From Azolla caroliniana (taxonomy: Eukaryota > Polypodiophyta): a stretch of 64,000 nucleotides of DNA. The stretch is from contig JBHGNT010000008.1 in assembly GCA_043228905.1 (NCBI GenBank), positions 13,888,001 through 13,952,000 of the forward strand. Reading direction: 5' to 3'. Every line of letters begins with the position of its first letter. Within the stretch, counting starts at the first letter, position 1. A program made the position numbers and the translations under genes. The notes below the pieces were generated by a model. That model was given only the letters and a program-made list of their open reading frames with translations. It ran no database searches and was not told the DNA's origin. This document shows positions 33,557 to 44,379 of the stretch, piece after piece.

Positions 33557-33884
33557 TGTTGAGCGGCAAGCTCAACCGGAGCCGGATCGGCTGAATAAGC
33601 CGGAGCCGGTAAGTGAGACGGATCGAGCGAAACGGATCGGTATTATGGTGAGCAACCGAACTGGCAAGCAGTGGAGGCCGGGTGCAATCCGTAACCGGAA
33701 GTCCAATCGGAAGCCTAGCATAGGATAGACTACTAGGTAGCTATAGTCTCGTAGTAAGTGTCAGATGCTCGTGTGAGCATTGAAGTACATGGTACTTCTA
33801 TCAGTCCCAAGAGGACTTGGATAAATAGTGCTACTTAGCACTGTGTGTGTACAGAGTTTTGATATAATTTTGAAATCGTGTTCT

Positions 33885-33934
<50 letters not shown>

Positions 33935-33973
33935 GTTCTCTGTTTTACGCTTCCGCAAACACTTACGTTCACA
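33557..33973 (+). repeat. 5' LTR of copia M
   Basis: A 417-bp LTR, TGTTGAGCGG...ACGTTCACA. It contains CCGGAGCCGG-type repeats in U3, a TATA-like GATATAATTTTG near 33860 and a (CT)n tract at 33886-33931 in the presumed leader. It is nearly identical to 35999-36417. Confidence 0.9.
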
Positions 33974-33985
33974 TGGTATCAGAGC
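33974..33985 (+). other. Primer-binding site of copia M (tRNA-Met type)
   Basis: TGGTATCAGAGC starts immediately after the LTR. Confidence 0.92.
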
Positions 33986-34067
33986 GTGAGGGTTGAGAAC
34001 CTCTGCTGCAGACATTTACTCTTGAGAAGAAAACCCTAACAGGTCGAAAACAGACACAGTAGAAGAC

Positions 34068-34901
34068 ATGGATAGAGGCATGGCTACGTCGCTCCCGGTG
34101 GAGAAGCTCGACAGGAGCAACTACGCATCCTGGTCTTACAAGATGCACCAGTACCTGCTTGGACACGGGTACTGGAGTTATGTCGAAGGAGCGAATGATG
34201 CGGCGCCCGACTCGGCACACAAGGACTTCCCGGTATGGGAACAGGTGGCAAGCAGGGTGATGTACTGCTTCATGTCCAGTGTCGGCGATCAGCTGCTCAG
34301 CCACATCCGTGACACCAAGACACCGAAGGATGCTTGGGGGAACCTGAAAAAGGTTTTCGCCGCAAGCACCACTACCCGGAAGCTGCAACTCAGACAGGAG
34401 TTGAGCAATGTTCGACAGAAGAACATGTCCGTGGCAAACTACACGGGCCGGATAAAGGAAATCTGCGACTCGCTCGCCTCTATCAATGTTACCGTAGAGG
34501 AAGACGAGATGGTGCAGGTATGTCTCGGAGGCCTGGCGTCCAAGTTCGGAGCGTTCCGGACTGCGCTGTGTACAAGGGAGAATACCCCCTCATTCTTCGA
34601 CTTACAGTCGATGCTCCTTGTAGAGGAGAACCACGCCGGTGCATCTACCAGTGCATCCCCGGACAGCCCAATGTTGTACACGGGGACGGATCGGCTCCGT
34701 GGGCGTGGTGGAAGAGGTGGGTCGGCACGCAATGGAGGCGGCCGGCAAGAGCAGGAACGAAGGCACTATGAGTGTGCCGACAGCAGTTCCAGGACTTCCA
34801 CAAGCAGGGGGAGTCAAGGCGGTGCCGGAGGCCAACAAGACAAATCCGCTACGGAATGCTGGTACTGTGGGAAAAAAGGCCACAGGGAAAGCGAGTGCTA
34901 G
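34068..34901 (+). CDS. Copia gag (UBN2-type) with CCHC knuckle, element M
   Basis: An intact 277-codon frame starting 94 bp after the LTR. The N-terminus has LPVEKLDRSNYASWSYKMHQ, the hallmark copia gag opening. The middle has SHIRDTKTPKDAWGNLKKVF and LRQELSNVRQKNMSVANY (UBN2 capsid core). The C-terminus is Gly/Arg-rich and ends with CWYCGKKGHRESEC (CX2CX4HX4C), directly followed by a TAG. Gag forms the virus-like particle that packages element RNA. The in-frame TAG between knuckle and protease may be a mutation or a real gag/pol boundary; other copia elements of this type usually read through in one frame, so I favour a mutation. Confidence 0.85.
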   Translation: MDRGMATSLPVEKLDRSNYASWSYKMHQYLLGHGYWSYVEGANDAAPDSAHKDFPVWEQVASRVMYCFMSSVGDQLLSHIRDTKTPKDAWGNLKKVFAASTTTRKLQLRQELSNVRQKNMSVANYTGRIKEICDSLASINVTVEEDEMVQVCLGGLASKFGAFRTALCTRENTPSFFDLQSMLLVEENHAGASTSASPDSPMLYTGTDRLRGRGGRGGSARNGGGRQEQERRHYECADSSSRTSTSRGSQGGAGGQQDKSATECWYCGKKGHRESEC

Positions 34902-35024
34902 AGAAAGCGTGCCGATTCGGACAAATCCGGATCCAGCAAGACCGGTAAGGGTGGCTGGCAAAACTCGCACTACGCAAACGGATCAGGAGGATCCGGAACC
35001 GGAAAGGCTGGTAAGGGACCAGCC

Positions 35025-36036
35025 TTGGTGATGAATCACAAGGCAAACTCAATGAAGAAGACCACTTCCAAAACGGAGGAAGTGTGGTATGTTGATTCCG
35101 GCGCGTCGAACCACATGACGAGCCACAAAGAGTGGTTCTCCTTTCTGGAGAAACCAGATCAACTAGGAGTAGTCGAAACCGGAGACGACACTCCTCAGCC
35201 AATCGTGCACATCGGAGAAGTCCCTCTACGCCACGTTGGACAGAAAGGGAAGCTGATGAACGTATTACACGTTCCGACAATCACGAAGAACCTGGTGTCC
35301 GTCGGTCAGATTGTCGACCAGGGGATGCAGGTGCGGTTTACGGGAATCGGAGAGGAAGATGGTGGAACGGGAATCGGAGAGGAAGATCAAATACCTTCGG
35401 TCGGACGGCGGAAAGGAATATTTTTCCGGCCAATTCACTAGTTATCTGCAGCAGAAGGGAATTAGACGAGAGTTCAGCTGTAGATACACACCAGAGCAAA
35501 ACGGTGTGGCCGAAAGGAAGAATCGGACACTCGTCGAAGCGGCAAGGGCAATGCTGGAGGAGAGGAGCATGCCCCAGTTCTACTGGGCGGAGGTGGTCCG
35601 GACGGCCGTCTACATACAAAACCACATTGGTGACAAGGTGTCAGCTCATGAGCTCTATTTCGGGTGCAAGCCAAACTTAAGACACCTTCGGATATTCGGC
35701 AGCATAGCGTATGTGCATGTGCCGGATCAGAAGCGGAGAAAGCTGGATGCAAAATCGGAAAAATGCATCCTAGTCGGCTATGCTCAAGAGCAAAAGGGGT
35801 ATAAGTGCTATAACCCCCAGACGAAGGAAGTCCAAGTTAGTCGGGATGTCGAGTTCGATGAATCGGCATCCTGGTACTCCGTACCGACTCCGACTTCCGA
35901 TCCCGACCCAATGCCGAAAGATCAGGCCAGTGAGCCTGAATCAGCCCTGGCAGAGGATGATGAAGCCGGGACTCAAGATGAGAGTCCGGAATCGTTACGA
36001 TTGAGCGGCAAGCTCAACCGGAGCCGGATCGGCTAA
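35025..36036 (+). pseudogene. Protease fused by deletion to integrase remnant, element M
   Basis: Protease has VWYVDSGASNHMTSHKEWF at about 35082-35138, then LMNVLHVPTITKNLVSVGQ. Soon after, near 35341-35387, a 19-20-bp direct repeat (GGGAATCGGAGAGGAAGAT twice) marks a deletion that jumps into the integrase core. Integrase at 35311-36036 keeps SDGGKEYFSGQF, TPEQNGVAERKNR and the post-core region, but lacks the zinc domain and the first catalytic Asp, so it cannot be active. RT and RNase H are missing entirely, and the frame runs into LTR sequence at its end. Confidence 0.85.
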
Positions 36037-36326
36037 ATAAGCCAGAGCCGGTAAGCGAGACGGATCGGGCGAAACGGATCGGTATTACGGTGAGCAACCG
36101 AACCGGCAAGCAGTGGAGGCCGAGTGCAATCCGTAACCGGAAGTCCAATCGGAAGCCTAGCATAGGATAGACTACTAGGTAGCTATAGTCTCGTAGTAAG
36201 TGTCAGATGCTCGTGTGAGCATTGAAGTACATGGTACTTCTATCAGTCCCAAGAGGACTTGGATAAATAGTGCTACTTAGCACTGTGTGTGTACAGAGTT
36301 TTGATATAATTTTGAAATCGTGTTCT

Positions 36327-36377
<51 letters not shown>

Positions 36378-36417
36378 TGTTCTATGTTTTATGCTTCCGC
36401 AAACACTTACGTTCACA
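35999..36417 (+). repeat. 3' LTR of copia M
   Basis: About 419 bp, nearly identical to the 5' LTR, with (CT)n at 36328-36373. The first two bases read GA instead of TG. No good polypurine tract precedes it. Confidence 0.88.
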
Positions 36418-36502
36418 GTTCGGGACTCCGATTACGACTCCTTTCTATTGCATGTTTTGGAGCTTTTGGAGATTGATGTGGCCAATTCTCTTGTGCCACA
36501 GT
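36418..36502 (-). pseudogene. Short piece of copia K between M and P
   Basis: 85 bp of K integrase/GAG-pre-integrase region (minus strand, HKRIGHIN-like wording) left between two insertions. It contains the GTTCG duplication of M at its left and the ACAGT duplication of P at its right. Confidence 0.75.
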
Positions 36503-36893
36503 TGTTGTCTGCCTGGCCGGACTAGCCTCAACACAGGTGTCTATCCGACACTTCTCGAAAGGGGTGGTAAGGATTGGATGCTAGGTTACACGCGTAAGAT
36601 TATTACAATTAAGCACAGACAGTAAAACAATACAGAGATACAGATAAACACGCAATAATTTTATTTGTATTACTTCCGTCCAACCCTTTACAAATCATCG
36701 GATCCTTTTATAGGCATCCGGCAAGGTTACAATCGGTGTGCTTAGGCAACCGACATCCGAATCGGTCCGGATCCGGATCGGTACAACTGTACCGGATCCG
36801 TCCCTCCGAATAATAATTCTACTATCATTTACTTCCTATTATCCGATCCGACTCCGCCTTCCCACTTGTCCTTGCTCTTCTGACCGGCCAACA
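36503..36893 (-). repeat. 3' LTR of gypsy P
   Basis: A 391-bp LTR, TGTTGTCTGCC...GGCCAACA. Only a handful of differences separate it from the partner LTR. It contains CCGGATCCGG-rich sequence near 36770-36800. On its internal side lies the conserved block GGCACGCCCGTGGGAAAGTG (36897-36916) instead of an obvious polypurine tract. Confidence 0.92.
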
Positions 36894-36944
36894 CATGGCA
36901 CGCCCGTGGGAAAGTGCCTTGCACTTCGAATCCACTCCCGGCCT

Positions 36945-39900
36945 CATTCTTCCTCCAAAATATCGAGCACACTCTGCTCGATGGTGTCAAGTGGTGCTTC
37001 TTCCTCCTATTCCTTGCCTGCCTGGTCTCCGACCTCCGGTTGGGTTGGCTGCTCCGTAAAAATTTGCTGCTCCGGCTCTGCTTGATTCTATGGTGTCGGT
37101 GCTTCCTCACCGCTTCGTCCGGGTTCTTCCTGTTCTCCCTCTGTTCCAGGCTCTGTTCTGTTACCAGTGTCGCTTTCTCCGGTCTCGACTGGTCGGCTCA
37201 GTACGCCTTCTTCCTCTGCTCTGGTGTCTTCCGGTCTCAGCTCTTCTTCTTCTCCGGCATCGGTCTGCTCCTGCTCTTCTTGATTTCCTTCGAACGGAAG
37301 TTCTTCTTCGGGTATTCCTTGTCGGGGTTGTTCGGTGTCGGTTGGTTCAACTTCAGCCGGTCGCTCTCCCTCACTTATAGTGATTGGCGTCGTTCTTCCC
37401 TTGGCTTCCTGTCGTAACCGGTCCTGCTCGTATTTCTCCAACTCCAACTGAGTTGCGAGCTGCCCGTCATCCAACCTCTCTACCAACGCTCGGATTTCTT
37501 TGAGATGTTCTTCCGCTAAAGCGTAGAAATCCTCCGACAATTCTTCCTGAATGGAGACGATACTTTCTTCATCCATCTTGTAGAACTTGTCACCGGTCTT
37601 CCTCCGATTCTCGGCATCCGCTCGGAGTGTCTGCAACTCGGCTGCCTGTTGTGACCACTCCTTCCATAGCTTTTTCGTACTTTCGTTGATGCTTGCCTGA
37701 GCTCGGGTACTCCAACCTGACATGATGAGCTTGATCCGGTCAACCCCCGCCTTAGCATGCGTATAAGCTTCTTGCTTTTCCTTCCTTGCTCGTTTTATAA
37801 TGTCGGCCATTATCTGGGCCTGGGCCTCGTAATCCGCTTTCTGCTTTTCATAGGTACTTTGCAGTTTGCTGATCGTGAAGGTCGATCTTTCCTTTTCTTC
37901 ATTCCTGATCTTAGTCAGATCCAGCTTTTCCTGCCTTAGCGCCTCTAATTCCTTCCTTCTCTCCGTCGCTTGGGCTATTTCCGCCGACAATGCTTCCTTT
38001 TTGGCACTGACCTCATCCATTGCCTTAGCCAATCGGGTTTCTTTGAGCTGTTCTTTCAGCTTCTCTATTTGCCGGTCGTAGTTTGCTGTCCGTTTCTTGT
38101 TGTCCGACTCAACCTGCTTGTGATCTCGGTAGAGACGGTCGAAGTCCTCCGTCTTTTGCTTCAGGCGTCAGTTTGCCTGAGCTCTTAACCGGTCGTCCCG
38201 GTCCTTCTGTTGTCGGAGTTCTTCCTGCAGTCGTTCTATCTCCTGCTCGGCATGTCGACGCAGTCGGTCCTTCTCCTTTTGCAGCTTCTCTTTTTCTTCT
38301 TGCAGTCGGTCATTAGTGGCTCAGCCTTTCCGGAGGCCTTCTTCCATTTTTCGTTTGTCGTCCTCCACCGCTTTCCGCTGCTCCCTTTCTCTTTCCCTTA
38401 ATGCCTCCTGAGCTTTTAACTCCTCTCGTAAGGTTTCTATTATTTTTTCGGTCTCAGGGCCGGTTTGCAAGGCTACCGATTCCGGTTCCGGTTCTGGTTG
38501 CTTCCTTGTTGTCCCGAACGGCTCGGTGACAACTTGTGCTTGTTGAATTCCTTCCCTTGCCTGCAATAGCTCCCCTTGCATTTCCTCGATCTGTGTTCGG
38601 AGCGCGACCAACTCCTGAGTTGTTGTATGCGTCAGCTATTGCCTACACGTTTCTTCTTCCTCTAACTGGTCTGCTACTCCCGATAACTGCTCTGAAAGCC
38701 ATCTCAGCCATTGTGGCTTTGTGCTTCCTGTGTCGGGGTGGCCTTGCTCACTTCTACTCCTTAATTCAGGCTGTTTTTCCGGCCTTTTCTCTGGCTCCGG
38801 TGCTTGTTCATTCTTCTTCTCTGGGATGACCGGTTCTCTGAAGTCCGGCACAACCGGTGTCGGTGCTGCTTCCCTCGGTACGGGTTCCGGTACTGCTTCC
38901 GCCTCGGCTCCTAGAGGTGGTCCTTGCGCCCTCTGCTGAGTTTTGTCAACTGGTGGAGCCGGTCCTTTCGCCCGTCTCTCCCGACCTTGTCTTGCTGGGA
39001 GTCTTACCAGTGGTTCGGATGAGTCTTCTGTTTCAGCTTCCTCCTCCGGTGCGGCTACCAGACGGACCTTTTGTATAAAGACCTCTGGTTCCGGTTCCGG
39101 CCGTCGCAGCTTTATATTGATTGGTTTGAGCGCTACCGGTTCCTCCTCGGCTGATTTCCCTTTGCCTTTTTCTGCCGGTTTTGCCTTTGTTGCCGGTTCC
39201 TGTTGCTGTCGGGATGGCCCTTCCCCCCGCTGTTCTGCTTCTTGCTGGGTCCATCCGGGGGTGTGTTTCTCCAGGATCTGTCGGCGCTTTGTGACCTTTT
39301 TCGGCGTCGTCTCCTACCGACCTCTTTTCTTTTGTGTGATGGGGAGCACCGGTGGGACTAACACCGTTAGCCATTGTGCTATCCCGGCCCATGGCTTTTT
39401 TCCTTCCACAAGATTCTTGATGGCCTCCTTCAATCCTTCAGTTATGAAATGGAGCCAGTCCACTTGTAATCCTTCGTACGCTGCAATTAAGAACGATGCC
39501 CGGTACCTGGCTATGGCCGGGGGACGAGGATTCACGAATCCGTATTCCATCATGGCGCGGGCCACTTCTCCGAACAGCAGGTTCTCTCCGCCCTGTGTTC
39601 GGTACGCCTTGCTGCTGATAGAATACTCACCGAAATATTCGAACAGGATTTCACTTGAAGGGTTTTCGATTGTTTGAAGCCCTCCTGCTTTTATCCCTGT
39701 GAGCGCCTGCACCGCTCCTTCCGTGATTTCTGATAAATCAATCGATGTTGCCGCCTGCTCTGGTTCTGCGTGTGGTGGAGCGTCGGCGATCCGCAGCAAT
39801 CCTTTTAACCCGTTCTCCCTCATCCATTGGCGTGCCTCCTCCGACAGTACCATTGTTTCGAATTCTTCTTCTGTTGTCTGTTGTTCGGGATCGGGCTGTG

Positions 39901-40117
39901 TGTGCGTTGTGCGTCGGATTGCTCTTCTGTGCTTCTGCGCCTGTGTGTAGGAAAATTCGTAAAAAGTAAGTCCTTCGCAGGCCTGTGTCTTATATAGTGG
40001 CTTTTGCCTCGAGCCGCCCTCTTTCGTTTCCCGCGCATGTTCATCTCCCGCCATAATTAGTATGTCCTTTCTTGCTTGCCGCATGTGAGTGCCCACGTTC
40101 CCTGTTTTAAATAGCAA
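36945..40117 (-). pseudogene. Accessory coiled-coil/acidic ORF of gypsy P
   Basis: Single minus-strand frame of about 1050 codons between integrase and the 3' LTR, interrupted by stops near 39314, 38636, 38321, 38168 and 37088. From the N-terminus: a folded-looking domain (39314-40117, with YEFSYTQAQKHRRAI, FEYFGEYSISSKAYRT and DWLHFITEGLKEAIKNL), then a basic/proline-rich linker (about 39310-38640), long Glu/Lys/Arg/Leu coiled coils (about 38640-37500, including WSQQAAELQTLRADAENRR), and a Glu/Pro/Thr-rich acidic tail. It is not gag, pol or an envelope-type protein: no signal peptide or membrane segment is visible. A decayed homologue lies at 3881-5894. The function is unknown to me. The N-terminal part faintly recalls domains annotated as plant retrotransposon or plant mobile-domain proteins. 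Confidence 0.8.
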
Positions 40118-40229
40118 GTACGCGCACGTCCTTCTTTACTGCATGGCGCCTCTTCATTGCATGGTGGCGCTCCCACCTCTTGTGATCTCCCCATCACTAC
40201 TATGATTCGCGTCGATTTTGCCCACGTCA

Positions 40230-40255
40230 TTTTTTTTTTTTTTTTTTTTTTTTTT
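40230..40255. repeat. Poly-T run
   Basis: 26 consecutive T between integrase and the accessory ORF of P (poly-A on the element's coding strand). Confidence 0.95.
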
Positions 40256-40275
40256 CTTTCTTTCTTTGGACCACG

Positions 40276-41772
40276 TCATTTTCTGGTCCCCCCTGATTTG
40301 TTCGGGTCGGTTCGCGTTGATACCGGATCCTTCTGTCGGTTTTCCGGGATGGTCTTTGTAAGTATCGGTGTCAGTTCTTCCTCGGTCCGAATATCTTCAG
40401 CAGCGTCTGTCGGTGTCGGTTCCTCATCTTGCCGGATTTCCGGGTTTTGCTTGAACGGGTTGGCTGGCATATTTCCCTTATACGGCTTTAGCCGAAACCC
40501 ATTTGCCCACTTACCGATGACATCTCCAGACAACGTGCCGAGCTGATACGACCCATTGTACTCCTTGGTGATCCAGAACGGTCCGGTCCACCGAAACCGC
40601 AACTTTCCCGGCATGTTCCCCATCCGTGTCTGGAATAGTAGCACCGGTTTCCCGACTTCGAACTCCTTTTCGTTGCCACGCCGGTGTCGGTCCACGAAAG
40701 CTTTTCTCCTCCTTTGCTCCAGTTCGAGTTGTAGTAAGCTGGCTATTCGGTTTTCTTCTAATTCCAACAACGTCGCCAGCCGGATTCATTCGGACTCCTT
40801 CTCACTTAAGCGCTCCTTTACCTGGATCCGTAAGCTGGGGATCTGGAACTCTACCGGCATGACCGCTTCTAAACCGAATGCTAGTCGAAACGGGGTTGTC
40901 CGGATGCTGGTTTTGTACGTTGTTCGGTACGCCCATAGCGCGCTTTGCAATTTCGTATCCCAGTCGGTCCGGTTCTCGTTGACGATTTTTCGTAAGATGT
41001 TCTGCAGAGTTTTATTCGTTGATTCCGCTAGTCCATTGGCTTGAGGGTAGTAGGGAGTACTCCTTTTATGTACCACCGCGTAAAATGACGTCAGGCTTTC
41101 TACTACCTGCCCGAGAAAATGTCCTCCTTGGTCACTTATAAGCTCGATCGAGCATCCATACCGGCACCATATGCACTCGTACAGGAACTTTGCCGTGGAC
41201 ACGGCCGTGTTGTCCCGTAAGGCCTTTGCTTCTGCCCATTTGGTGCAATAGTCGGTCGACACTATGACATACCGATTTCCGGTTCGCATTGCCGGTGGCT
41301 TGAAGGGACCGACAAAGTCCAAACCCCACTTTTGAAACAGTTCCAATGGCAAGACCGGGTGGTGTGGCATCTGGGCCTGCTCCATGGGTTGGCCCAGTCG
41401 TTGACACAAATCGCATTCTCTGCTATACTTCACGGCATCTTTTAGGGTGGTGGGCCACCACATTCCGCTCTGCCATATTTTCCGAGCGGTTGCGTCGCCG
41501 GCATAATGCCCGCCGGCAATTCCACAGTGGGCTTCCCTGAGGATTAAATCCTTCTCATCGCTCCGCACTACTCGTCTCCAGATGCCATCTGCCCCCTTGT
41601 GATAGAGGGTGTCTCCAACCAAGCAGAAATGTCTGCTTCTTACTGCTACCCTTTTCCTTTCATCGCGATCCATGTTCTCCGGGGGTACTCCGATGCTTAG
41701 GAACTGATGCATCTCAGTTAGCCACTTGTCTTCATCGGTTACCGTTGCATCCGTTGCCGGTTTCGTCGTGAT
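40276..41772 (-). pseudogene. Integrase of gypsy P with GPF module
   Basis: In frame with gag and RT. The zinc domain has HCGIAGGHYAGDATARKIW and CDLCQ. The core has WGLDFVGPF (Asp), ELISDQGGHFLG (Asp) and QANGLAESTNKT (Glu). The C-terminal module has RFRWTGPFWITKEYNGSYQL (GPF). One nonsense codon (TGA, at 40786) splits core from C-terminus and one TAG (about 41773) separates it from RNase H. After the GPF module a Pro/Thr/Glu tail ends at 40276. No chromodomain follows. Confidence 0.9.
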
Positions 41773-43296
41773 CTAGAACAACTCGGCGTCGGGGAACTCA
41801 TCCTGGACGCCGTCCCCTGCTTCTCCGGATTCGAGTCTGCTTAGGTAGTCCACTACCGCATGCTGCGCCCCAGGTCGGTGGAAAATGTCGAATTCAAATT
41901 CCTGTAACAGCAATGTCCATCGTGCAATTTTTCCCGTCAGGGATGCCTTCGAGACCAGGTAGAGTAGTGCCGAATGGTCGACATGGAAGGAAAACTTCCT
42001 TCCGAGCAGATAGTGCCTATACTTTGTGACACTATACACCATTCCCAATGCCTCGCGTTCCATCGTAGAGTAATTCCGTTCGGCTTTTGAGAGTTTCTGG
42101 CTTGCGTAGTACACCGGTCGGTACCATTTCGGCTCCGTGAGTTGCATCAGAACGCTGCCGATTGCTACGTCCGACGCGTCGACGAAGACGTGAAAGCTTT
42201 TACTCCAATCCGGCGGTTGTACCACCGGAGCTTGCGACAGCATAACCTTCAACGCTTGGTAGGCTTCCTCCTCCGTCACCGCCCATAGGAAGGGTACCCT
42301 GTGTACGGCGGTATGTAATGGTGTAGCGAAGTCTGCGAGGTGCCGTATCATCCGGCTATGCCACCTTATTTGGCCCAGGAACCGGCTTAAAGCCTTTGCA
42401 TTATTTGGTGCTGGTGCCTCGAGAATCGCCTTGACTTTATCCGGATCTACTGCAATTCCTTCCTTACTCACCACGTGCCCTAGTAAATTGCCGCTTGCCA
42501 CTCCAAAGACGCACTTGGCCGGGTTCAGACTCAACCGGTACTCGCGGCACTTCTCCAAGCACAGCTGGAGGTGATCGAGATGCTCTCCGTGCCGGCTGTA
42601 GACCGCGAAATCGTCAAGGAAGACCTGCATAAAACCGGGGATATATTCTCCGAAAATTTCCATTATTATCCTTTGAAAGATCGCTGGAGCCGTCTTTAGT
42701 CCGAACATCATCACGACCGCGACGAACACTCCCCATTCCGTAACGAACGTTGTCTTCTCCTGGTCGGCCGGGTTCATTCGTATTTGGTTGTAGCCGCTAA
42801 ATCCATCCAGGAAGCTGTAAACTTCGTGGCCGGCTACCGCATCTAACACCCCGTCCGTAAATGGTAGTGGAAATGCATCGGTCACTGTTGCGGCATTTAG
42901 TTTTCGGTAGTCCACGCATACCCGGATTTTGCCGTTCTTTTTCGGGACCACCACTATCGGACTCAGCCAGGTTGCCTGCTTGACCGGTCGGATAAATCCG
43001 ACCCGGAGGAGCTTATCAATCTCCTCCTTCACCTTCGCCGCATAATTCGGATTCATCCGGTACCTACGTTGAGCGATCGGTTTTGCGTCCGTACTTAGGT
43101 GAATTTGGTGCTGATAGAGCTGGGGGTCCAGCCCTCGCATGTCTTCGTACGACCACGCGAACACATCCTTGAAGTCTGTTAATAATGCTATCATTGCCTT
43201 CTTTTCTTCCTTCGGCAATTCCTTTGCGACATTTACCGGTCGGGGCTTGTCTGTTGTGCCGAGGTCCACCTCCTCTAGTTGGGATGCTTTTACCCT
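41773..43296 (-). pseudogene. RT and RNase H of gypsy P
   Basis: A 498-codon open block (41773-43269). RT motifs are in order: YRMNPNYAAKVKEEIDKLL, WLSPIVVVPKKNGKIRVCVD, FLDGFSGYNQIRM, MMFGLKTAPAIFQ, MQVFLDDFAVYS (active site FLDD) and LLGHVVSKEGI. RNase H has FHVFVDASDVAIGSVLMQ, STMEREALGMVYSV and FHVDHSALLYL. All catalytic residues that I can check are present. It is joined to protease by a single TAG at about 43297-43299. Confidence 0.92.
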
Positions 43297-44379
43297 CTAG
43301 GATATCGTCATTTCCCTCTCTAGGGATTCCTGCGCTTGTCGTAGTTCCCGGATCGCCGCTTGGTCCGGTTCGTCCGGTGTCGTAATGTATGGTTCTACTG
43401 CCGCCGTGATATCCACCTCAAATAGTGGGACGATTTGTGGATGTTCCTCGAGGTACCGCTCGACTTCCTCGTCCGGTAATCCCTCCAACATGTTGATGCT
43501 TTCCGCATACAATGGAGTTGCTTCCTTACTGGCGATTACCCGTGGTTGCGTCGTTACTCGTACCTTTGCTTTCCCTCGCCAGAATGTGATCATGTTCTTT
43601 TGCTTGATATGCGCCGTCCGTAGCCATGGTCGTCCTAGCAGTAGGGGGTACGCACCTTGTACATTCAGCTGCAGCACCACGGCCGATATCCGGAATACGT
43701 GGCCTCCAATCGTTACTTCCAAATCCCGGATAAGTCCAATCGGTCAGACTGAGCTAGTATCCGCCATGCGTAACCAGAAGGGGCATGGTTCCCATTCCCG
43801 GATGCCCAGGTTATCGCATGTCTGTCGGCTGATGACATTTACCCCAGAGCCTCCGTCAATAATCGTTCCAGCAATTTCCTTTCCTTTCACGATTGCCGTG
43901 ATCGCCGGGCTACTTGTATCGACCACCGCTGGTCCTTCCTCCAGGTTGGAGAAGAATGCCGGTGCTGGCGTTGGCTTCGGTTTTCTTACGGATGCCTGTA
44001 AGTCTGCCGTAAACCGTGGCACCAACTGTAGTAACCGTGCTAACGGCAGCACGATTTGACAATCCTGTAGCGCTTGCCACGTCGGGTTTTCTCCTGGCTG
44101 TATGATTTCTTCGTCTTTTGGCATATTTTGGTCTCTGACTTCTGCCGCATTCTGTTCATTGGCCTCCTTGATCCATTGCGCCGCTTGTTTTCTGATTGCC
44201 TCCTGGGCTTCCCACTCGGCGGGCTTTCCCTTTGACCGGGTTGTGACCTGCTGTACTTCTATTATTTCGGCTGTAACCATGTTGACTGCCGGCTGCTTGT
44301 CATTGGTTTTGCTTGGGCATTGGTTACTATAATGGCCTTCCTTACGGCAGTAATAACAGTACACCTTGTGACTGTTGCT
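43297..44379 (-). pseudogene. Third zinc knuckle and protease of gypsy P
   Basis: The block opens with a CCHC knuckle CYYCRKEGHYSNQC (about 44325-44366), followed by a spacer and an aspartic protease with GTIIDGGSGVNVISRQ (D-G-G) near 43830-43870, then a flap-like segment and the LLLGRPWLRTA motif. One TGA near 43744 interrupts it. The frame is shared with gag and RT. Confidence 0.85.

Larger units (their letters stand above)
33557..36417 (+). mobile_element. Compact non-autonomous copia element M
   Basis: A 2.86-kb plus-strand element with LTRs at 33557-33973 and 35999-36417, flanked by GTTCG on both sides (33552-33556 and 36418-36422). It has a canonical tRNA-Met primer site, an open gag, a protease and a truncated integrase, and no RT or RNase H at all. 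The two LTRs differ at only about seven scattered transitions in their first ~170 bp and hardly elsewhere, so this is one of the youngest insertions here. It must have used RT supplied in trans. Confidence 0.92.

Noticed and set aside
33557-36417. M as two unrelated solo LTRs around host sequence
   Set aside because: The same GTTCG lies at both outer ends, a PBS follows the left LTR, and copia gag and protease lie between, so it is one element.
38943-39677. 244-codon plus-strand frame
   Set aside because: Shadow of the accessory ORF of gypsy P on the minus strand, with Ser/Pro/Ala-rich composition and no domain.
43385-44059. 224-codon plus-strand frame
   Set aside because: Antisense shadow of the protease region of gypsy P.
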